Source: Dehalococcoidales bacterium (GTDB lineage Bacteria > Chloroflexota > Dehalococcoidia > Dehalococcoidales > RBG-16-60-22). From it: DNA of 12,041 nt. The stretch covers positions 1-12,041 of the forward strand of contig DAOWCR010000021.1 in the NCBI GenBank assembly GCA_030639445.1, read 5' to 3'. Positions 7,415-12,041 of the stretch are shown piece after piece (positions within the stretch are counted from its first letter, which is position 1; every line of letters begins with the position of its first letter). The translations under genes were made by a program, and so were the position numbers. The notes under the pieces were generated by a model that was not told where the DNA came from, made no database searches, and saw only the letters and a list, made by a program, of their open reading frames with translations.

Positions 7415-7699
7415 TTCACCTCTCTCAGACTCTCTCTTAATGTCCGTCCCTTTGAGGAGAAGAGAGTGGTGGCCTGAAGGTTCTATTCCGGCGTAAGGAA
7501 GAGGGGAACCATGGTCTATCAGCTCACTAATTTGACCCGAGCGGCTCAGGATTTTGAGCCTTTTAGGACTAACCTCTTCCGTCTGAAATCGTTAGAATTA
7601 GGTTACCTTCAGACTACAGGACAAACGGCGGCCACCTCCCGAATTTCCGGGGAGTTCCTTGACTCGCTAGGCTCCGAGTTCAGACCGCGGGATGTTGGC
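7415..7699. other. Non-coding stretch between R3 and R4 with several potential stems
   Basis: I find no convincing gene here. The stretch lies between two facing repeat copies and upstream of ahcY. Visible pairings include ACTCTCT (7429-7435)/AGAGAGT (7461-7467); GGCTCA (7543-7548)/TGAGCC (7555-7560), followed by TTTT; GTCTGAA (7581-7587)/TTCAGAC (7608-7614); CTCCC (7636-7640)/GGGAG (7650-7654); and GACTCG (7661-7666)/CGAGTT (7675-7680, one G-U). I looked for SAM- and SAH-riboswitch consensus sequences because of ahcY/metK downstream and did not recognise one. An open frame at 7511-7837 is discussed under rejected items. Confidence 0.4.
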
Positions 7700-7778
7700 G
7701 AGGGGCCTCTGGCCCTCTTTGCTAAAATCTTCCCCTTCTCTGGAAGCAGGGAGAGGGGGATACAGGAGGTGAGGCAGC
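7700..7778 (-). repeat. Palindromic repeat copy R4 (inverted, partly degenerate)
   Basis: Module B is decayed (GGCC 7704-7707 against 7711-7714). Module A is kept: CCCCTTCTC (7732-7740) against GAGAGGGGG (7751-7759), 9 bp with one G-U pair. The segment 7730-7776 aligns closely with R2 (5284 onward), with the same TGGAA loop motif and the GGTGAGG end. R4 faces R3 and lies about 100 bases upstream of ahcY. Confidence 0.65.
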
Positions 7779-7804
7779 TAAATAGTATGGTTAATGGGTG
7801 CAGC

Positions 7805-7834
7805 TTGAACTACCCCTGTATCTCAGTGTATCAT
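7805..7834 (+). promoter_or_regulatory. Possible promoter for ahcY-metK
   Basis: TTGAAC (7805-7810) and TATCAT (7829-7834) are separated by 18 bases and resemble sigma70-type -35 and -10 boxes, four and five matches of six. Transcription would begin near 7841, leaving a leader of about 32 bases with the AAAGGAG site at 7861-7867 before the GTG of ahcY. It sits just downstream of R4, so any hairpin in the repeat would be outside this transcript. Pattern-based only. Confidence 0.3.
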
Positions 7835-7873
7835 TAAATTCAGTGTGCCATTTGTCAATCAAAGGAGTTATCA

Positions 7874-9136
7874 GTGACTTTACATAACTATGAAGTTAAA
7901 GACCAGTTACTGGCCGAAGGTGGCCGGCAGCGCATCGAGTGGGCGTACCGGGAAATGCCGGTGGTGAAGCTAATCCGGGAAAGGTTTGCCGCCGAGAAGC
8001 CGCTAAAGGGCGTCCGGATTTCGGCCTGCCTGCATATTACCACCGAAACGGCCAATTTGGGGCTCGCCTTGAAGGAGGGCGGCGCCGATGTCATTATGTG
8101 CGCCTCCAACCCGCTGAGCACCCAGGACGACGTGGCGGCGGCGCTGGTGGAATATGACATTCCCACCAGTGCTATCAAGGGAGAGGATGAGAAGACATAT
8201 TACCGGCATATCAGTACGGCGCTGGACCATAAACCCCAGCTTACCGTGGATGATGGCGCCGACCTGGTGACCACCCTGCATACCAAACGGAGCGACCTGC
8301 TGGCTAATGTCATCGGCGGCACCGAGGAGACCACCACCGGCGTGGTCCGGCTGCGCAGCCTGGAGAAGGCGGGTAAGCTGAAGTACCCGATAATCGCGGT
8401 CAATGACGCCCAGACCAAGTACCTCTTTGATAATCGCTACGGCACCGGCCAGAGCACCATAGACGGTATTACCCGCGCTACCAATATCCTGTGGGCGGGG
8501 AAAAAGGTGGTGGTCTGTGGCTACGGCTGGTGCGGGCATGGCGTGGCCCTGAGAGCCAAGGGGCTGGGTTCCCAGGTAATCGTCGTTGAAGTGGCGCCGG
8601 TCCGGGCCCTGGAAGCGGTTATGGACGGCTATCAGGTCATGCCGCTGGCGGAAGCGGCCAGGGTGGGTGATATCTTTGTGACCACCACCGGCGATAAAAA
8701 TGTCATTGATAAAGCCCATTTCCAGGTGATGAAAGACGGGGCTATCGTGGCCAACAGCGGGCATTTTAACGTGGAAGTTAATATCCCGGCCCTGGAGGGC
8801 CTGTCACGCGGTAAGCGGCGTATACGAGACTTCGTTGACGAATATACCCTGAAAGACGGCCGCCGCGTGTATCTGCTGGGGGAGGGGAGGCTTATTAACC
8901 TGGCGGCGGCGGAAGGGCATCCCGCCAGCGTGATGGACATGAGCTTTGCCAACCAGGCCCTGTCCCTGGAGTATATAGTGAAAAACAGGGGAGAGCTGGA
9001 GTCCAGGGTCTACCCGGTGCCGGAAGAAATCGACAAACAGATAGCCCGGTTAAAGCTACAGGCTATGGGCATTGCGATTGATAGTTTGACCCCGGAACAG
9101 GAGAAATATCTGACCAGCTGGGAAGAGGGGACTTAG
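7874..9136 (+). CDS. ahcY: Adenosylhomocysteinase (S-adenosylhomocysteine hydrolase)
   Basis: This NAD-dependent enzyme cleaves S-adenosylhomocysteine to adenosine and homocysteine, removing the inhibitory product of SAM-dependent methylation. The 420 residues show CASNPLSTQDDVAAAL (76-91), DDGADLV (126-132), the GGTEETTTGVVRL loop (148-160), AVNDAQTKYLFDNRYGTGQS (175-194), the NAD-binding GYGWCGHG (216-223) within a Rossmann unit ending in an acidic VVEV, SGHFNVEV (295-302), and GEGRLINLAAAEGHPASVMD (336-355). The protein ends TSWEEGT and lacks the Lys/Tyr C-terminal tail of eukaryotic-type enzymes, fitting the archaeal/Thermotoga-like group. Some archaeal relatives use S-inosylhomocysteine, so the substrate is not certain. 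The start is GTG at 7874 with AAAGGAG (7861-7867) upstream. metK follows 37 bases after the stop. Confidence 0.96.
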   Translation: MTLHNYEVKDQLLAEGGRQRIEWAYREMPVVKLIRERFAAEKPLKGVRISACLHITTETANLGLALKEGGADVIMCASNPLSTQDDVAAALVEYDIPTSAIKGEDEKTYYRHISTALDHKPQLTVDDGADLVTTLHTKRSDLLANVIGGTEETTTGVVRLRSLEKAGKLKYPIIAVNDAQTKYLFDNRYGTGQSTIDGITRATNILWAGKKVVVCGYGWCGHGVALRAKGLGSQVIVVEVAPVRALEAVMDGYQVMPLAEAARVGDIFVTTTGDKNVIDKAHFQVMKDGAIVANSGHFNVEVNIPALEGLSRGKRRIRDFVDEYTLKDGRRVYLLGEGRLINLAAAEGHPASVMDMSFANQALSLEYIVKNRGELESRVYPVPEEIDKQIARLKLQAMGIAIDSLTPEQEKYLTSWEEGT

Positions 9137-9173
9137 GGAAAGTCTATTTGACATAATATAGAAGGAGGGGAAA

Positions 9174-10385
9174 ATGGCCAATAGTTTTGCCAGTTCGTCG
9201 AACTACCTGCTGACCTCGGAGTCAGTTACCGAAGGACACCCCGACAAACTTTGTGACCAGATATCGGACGCGATTCTTGATTTCATCCTGGAAAAAGACC
9301 CGTATGGCCGGGTGGCCTGTGAGACGGCGGTGACGACCGGGATGGTGATTGTCCTCGGCGAAGTTACGACAAGCTGCTATGTTGACGTGCCGCAGATAGT
9401 GCGCCGGGTGATTCGCGACGTCGGCTATACCAGTCCCGCGTACGGGTTTGACTATCAGTCCTGCGGGGTGATGGTCTCCATTAACGAGCAGTCCGGTGAC
9501 ATTGATATGGGGGTAAGCAAATCGCTGGAGGCCAAGGAAAGCGCCGCGGTTGATGACCTGGATAAAGTCGGGGCCGGCGACCAGGGAATGATGGTCGGTT
9601 TTGCCTGTAACGAGACACCGGAGCTTATGCCTTTACCGATTTCTCTGTCGCACCGGCTGTGTCAGCGCCTGGCCCGGGTCAGGAAGGATAAAACTTTGCC
9701 TTACCTCCGCCCCGACGGCAAGTCGCAGGTAACCGTGGAATACGAGAAGGGCACGCCGAAACGCGTGACCAGCGTGGTTATTGCCGCCCAGCATGATGAT
9801 GATGTCGGCCGGGATAAAATGGCGCAGGACATTATTGAGAAAGTAATCAAGGCGGTTGTCCCGGCTTCACTGTTAGATAGTGAGACCAGGTTCTACGTTA
9901 ATGCTACCGGCCGGTTTGTCATCGGCGGGCCGGTGTCAGATACCGGTTTTACCGGGCGGAAGATCCTGGTGGACACTTACGGCGGCATTGCCCGGCACGG
10001 CGGGGGCGCTTTCTCGGGTAAGGACCCGACCAAGGTTGACCGCTCGGCGACTTACGCCGCCCGTTACATCGCTAAAAATATCGTGGCGGCGGGACTGGCG
10101 GAACGGCTGGAAATCCAGATTTCGTACGTCATTGGCGTGGCGCACCCTCTCTCCGTCTCGATTGAGACTTTCGGCACGGCCAGGGTGGATAACCAGCTGA
10201 TTAAAGACCTGATTAAGAAACACTTTGACCTGAGACCGGGGGCGATTATCCGGGATTTTGACCTGCGCCGCCCCATCTACCAGTCCACCGCGGCCTACGG
10301 GCACTTCGGGCGGGATGACCTTGACCTCCCCTGGGAAAAGACCGACAAAGCCGAGATGCTCAGAAAAGAGGCGCTGGGGAAGTAG
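9174..10385 (+). CDS. metK: S-adenosylmethionine synthase (methionine adenosyltransferase)
   Basis: MetK makes S-adenosylmethionine from methionine and ATP, releasing phosphate and pyrophosphate. The 403 residues fit the bacterial length. N-terminal TSESVTEGHPDKLCDQISDA holds HPDK at 22-25 for ATP/metal binding. GAGDQG is at 133-138, followed by the MVGFACNETPELMPLPI stretch. The glycine-rich phosphate loop GGGAFSGKDPTKVDRS is at 276-291. The ATG at 9174 has a strong ribosome binding site, GAAGGAGG, at 9161-9168. Its position 37 bases behind ahcY on the same strand suggests co-transcription: one gene makes the methyl donor, the other removes its spent form. No separate promoter with normal spacing was seen in the short gap. 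Confidence 0.97.
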   Translation: MANSFASSSNYLLTSESVTEGHPDKLCDQISDAILDFILEKDPYGRVACETAVTTGMVIVLGEVTTSCYVDVPQIVRRVIRDVGYTSPAYGFDYQSCGVMVSINEQSGDIDMGVSKSLEAKESAAVDDLDKVGAGDQGMMVGFACNETPELMPLPISLSHRLCQRLARVRKDKTLPYLRPDGKSQVTVEYEKGTPKRVTSVVIAAQHDDDVGRDKMAQDIIEKVIKAVVPASLLDSETRFYVNATGRFVIGGPVSDTGFTGRKILVDTYGGIARHGGGAFSGKDPTKVDRSATYAARYIAKNIVAAGLAERLEIQISYVIGVAHPLSVSIETFGTARVDNQLIKDLIKKHFDLRPGAIIRDFDLRRPIYQSTAAYGHFGRDDLDLPWEKTDKAEMLRKEALGK

Positions 10386-10393
10386 GGGAGTCC

Positions 10394-10471
10394 AAGAGGG
10401 GCGAAGCCCCTCTTCCCAAACTTTTCCCCCTCCCTTATCAAAGGGAGGGGGATAAAAGGGGGAGGGTCACC
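10394..10471 (-). repeat. Palindromic repeat copy R5 (inverted)
   Basis: R5 begins 8 bases after the metK stop. Module B is AAGAGGGGC (10394-10402) against GCCCCTCTT (10406-10414), loop GAA; its stem is identical to that of R2. Module A is CCCCCTCCCTT (10426-10436) against AAGGGAGGGGG (10441-10451), an 11-bp perfect stem with loop ATCA. The end GGGTCACC lies at 10464-10471, then a run of nine A (10473-10481). A further GGGGTGAGGT (10489-10498), like the end of R2, overlaps the ribosome binding region of the next gene. Confidence 0.85.
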
Positions 10472-10502
10472 CAAAAAAAAATCTAAGGGGGGTGAGGTAG
10501 CT

Positions 10503-11930
10503 ATAGATAACCCCATCAAGTTCGGCACCGACGGCTGGCGGGCGGTTATTGCCCGGGACTTTACCTTTGAGAATGTGTGTGCCTGTGCGCAGGGGGTGGC
10601 GGACTACCTGAAACAGGCGGGGCTGGCCGGCCGGGGACTGGTTATCGGCTATGACACCCGTTTCGCCTCCGAAGATTTTGCCGCGGCGGTGGCCGAAGTC
10701 ATCGCCGGCAACGGTATAAAAGCGTACCTCTGTACTAAGGCAACACCGACGCCGATTATCAGCTTTGGCGTCCTGGCGCAGCAGGCGGGTGGGGCGGTTA
10801 TCATCACCGCCAGCCATAACCCGGCCATCTGGAACGGCTTTAAATATAAAGATGAACACGGCTCCAGCGCTCCGGACGAGGTTACCGCTCAGATCGAGAA
10901 ATTTATTGCCCGGACTCTGCAAAACGGCAAAGTAAGCCGGTTGCCGCTGCCGGAAGCTTCGGCGCAGGGGCTGGTGGCCGATATTAACCTGACTCCGGTC
11001 TACTTAAATCAGGTGGCTAAATTAATTGACCTGGAGAAACTGCGCCGGGCCGGCCTTAAAGTGGTGGTTGACTCCATGTACGGTGCCGGGGCGGGCTATC
11101 TCAAGATGATACTGGAGGGCGGCGCCATCGAGTTGACTGAGATAAATGGCGAGCGCAATCCGCTCTTCCCGGGCATCCAGCCCGAACCGATTGCCGTTAA
11201 CCTGGCGAAACTCTCATCTACCGTGAAGAAACAAAAAGCGGATGTGGGCCTGGCGACTGACGGGGACGCCGACCGCATGGGTATTGTTGACGAAAAGGGG
11301 ACGTTCCTGACCCAGCTCCAGGTCTTTGCCCTGCTCGCCCTCTACGTGCTGGAGGTGCGCGGCCAACGCGGCCCTATCGTTAAGACGATAACCTCCACCA
11401 GTATGCTGTATCGCCTGGGGGAAATATTTGACGTGCCGGTACATGAGACGGGGGTGGGCTTCAAATATGTTGCCCCGCTCATGCGCGCCGAAGATGCGCT
11501 TATCGGCGGGGAGGAGAGCGGTGGCTATGGTTTCCGGGGCCACGTGTCCGAACGTGATGGTGTCCTGGCCTGTCTCTTTTTCCTCGACCTGATGGTGAAG
11601 ACCGGCAAGACGCCATCGGAGCTCCTGGACTATCTCTACGGTAAAGTGGGACCTCACTACTACCAGCGGGCGGATGTCAAGTTTCCCGCCGGGGAACGCC
11701 GGAATATCATGGTCCGCCTCCAGGAGAACCCTCCGCAATCTATTGAAGGGGTAAAAGTGGCCAGGGTGGATAGGGCTGATGGCTTCCGCTTTATCCTGGC
11801 GGACAACACCTGGCTGCTGATAAGGTTTTCCGGGACGGAGCCGGTGCTCCGCATCTACGCCGAAAGTGACTCACCGGCCAGAGTGGCCCGGCTGCTGGCG
11901 TTTGGCCAGGAGCTGGCCGGGGTTAAATAG
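10503..11930 (+). CDS. Phosphoglucomutase/phosphomannomutase family protein, non-canonical start
   Basis: This alpha-D-phosphohexomutase interconverts 1- and 6-phosphosugars for glycogen or cell-envelope precursors. From an ATA at 10503 it has 475 residues, close to the family norm. Numbered from there: conserved N-terminal IKFGTDGWRAVIARDF (about 5-20), phosphoserine loop TASHNP with S104, metal-binding TDGDADR (252-258), sugar-binding GGEESGGYG (335-343), and phosphate-binding RFSGTEP (441-447). No ATG, GTG or TTG lies in frame between the upstream stop (10383) and 10575. A GTG at 10575 would delete the conserved FGTDGWRA segment, so it is an unlikely true start. ATA at 10503, preceded by TAAGGGGGG (10484-10492), is the best candidate. 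A sequence error turning ATG into ATA is also possible. Function is sure at family level; the preferred sugar is not. Confidence 0.88.
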   Translation: MDNPIKFGTDGWRAVIARDFTFENVCACAQGVADYLKQAGLAGRGLVIGYDTRFASEDFAAAVAEVIAGNGIKAYLCTKATPTPIISFGVLAQQAGGAVIITASHNPAIWNGFKYKDEHGSSAPDEVTAQIEKFIARTLQNGKVSRLPLPEASAQGLVADINLTPVYLNQVAKLIDLEKLRRAGLKVVVDSMYGAGAGYLKMILEGGAIELTEINGERNPLFPGIQPEPIAVNLAKLSSTVKKQKADVGLATDGDADRMGIVDEKGTFLTQLQVFALLALYVLEVRGQRGPIVKTITSTSMLYRLGEIFDVPVHETGVGFKYVAPLMRAEDALIGGEESGGYGFRGHVSERDGVLACLFFLDLMVKTGKTPSELLDYLYGKVGPHYYQRADVKFPAGERRNIMVRLQENPPQSIEGVKVARVDRADGFRFILADNTWLLIRFSGTEPVLRIYAESDSPARVARLLAFGQELAGVK

Positions 11931-11940
11931 CAATTTTTAC

Positions 11941-12041
11941 TAACCCCATCCCCCTTTATCCCCCTTCCCCTTCTCAAGGGGAAGGGGGAGGTTAATGTCA
12001 GAGGGACTTCGTCCCTCTGAAACTCCCTATAAATACATTTG
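11941..12041 (+). repeat. Palindromic repeat copy R6 (full modules A and B, cut by window end)
   Basis: R6 begins 10 bases after the phosphohexomutase stop. Module A is a perfect 13-bp stem, CCCCCTTCCCCTT (11960-11972) against AAGGGGAAGGGGG (11976-11988), loop CTC. Module B is TCAGAGGGAC (11998-12007) against GTCCCTCTGA (12011-12020), a perfect 10-bp stem with loop TTC. The tail 12022-12041 matches 7390-7409 at 19 of 20 bases and ends in ATTTG, the start of the next unit in R3. The array may therefore continue beyond the window. It is the most complete copy here. Confidence 0.85.

Noticed and set aside
7511..7837. Open frame of 108 codons with ATG at 7511, between archease and ahcY
   Set aside because: Its second half runs through repeat copy R4, no domain or motif is recognisable, third-position GC is lower than in the neighbours, and the preceding GAGGGGAACC is only a loose ribosome binding site. 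It is probably non-coding, though a lineage-specific protein cannot be excluded without homologues.
7823..7876. Three TCAGTG strings before ahcY (7823, 7840, 7871) as an operator
   Set aside because: Only six bases long, at unequal spacing (17 and 31 bases), and the last overlaps the GTG start. This is easily chance.
8003..8764. 253-codon minus-strand frame opposite ahcY
   Set aside because: Shadow of ahcY in high-GC sequence, with no recognisable domain.
9148..9160. TTGACATAATATA before metK as a promoter
   Set aside because: The -35-like and -10-like strings are adjacent without a spacer, and metK is well explained as the second gene of the ahcY operon.
5142..12041. The spaced palindromic copies as a CRISPR array
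   Set aside because: Copies are kilobases apart, differ in sequence and orientation, have genes between them, and no cas gene is present.

Overview
The window is from a bacterial chromosome of moderately high GC content with tightly packed genes. It carries eight intact protein genes and one 5'-truncated gene. The gene set combines a tungsten-type aldehyde:ferredoxin oxidoreductase, a TPP-dependent decarboxylase-like enzyme, the RtcB/archease RNA-ligation pair and an adenosylhomocysteinase without the usual C-terminal Lys/Tyr tail. Together with strong purine-rich ribosome binding sites and G/C-run palindromes in the spacers, this suggests an anaerobe, perhaps a Chloroflexota member of the Dehalococcoidia type. 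That placement is an inference from gene content and style. No marker gene in the window proves it.

Layout. Positions 1-4061 (+) hold the end of a short-chain dehydrogenase, then an AOR-family oxidoreductase, then a TPP enzyme of the acetolactate synthase/benzoylformate decarboxylase superfamily. These look like a catabolic or redox module: the TPP enzyme could release an aldehyde, AOR could oxidise it to an acid while reducing ferredoxin, and the SDR could handle a related alcohol or ketone. trpS follows on the same strand (4143-5123). The minus strand then carries archease followed by rtcB (7263 down to 5384), an RNA ligase with its activating partner, convergent with trpS. From 7874 the plus strand carries ahcY and metK, two steps of the activated-methyl cycle, and then a phosphohexomutase gene that lacks any ordinary start codon at its conserved N-terminus.

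The spacers 5124-5383, 7264-7873, 10386-10502 and 11931-12041 are occupied by copies of one modular palindromic repeat family. Each full copy has a long C-run/G-run hairpin (module A) next to a smaller hairpin of the AAGAGGGGC/GCCCCTCTT type (module B). At least six copies in both orientations are visible, including one deletion derivative. Two further spacers (454-523 and 2357-2417) lack it.

The least explained parts are this repeat family, the roughly 290-base core between two facing degenerate copies upstream of ahcY, and the phosphohexomutase start, whose ribosome binding region seems to be built from repeat sequence. I saw no CRISPR array, tRNA, rRNA, transposase, phage gene or defence system.
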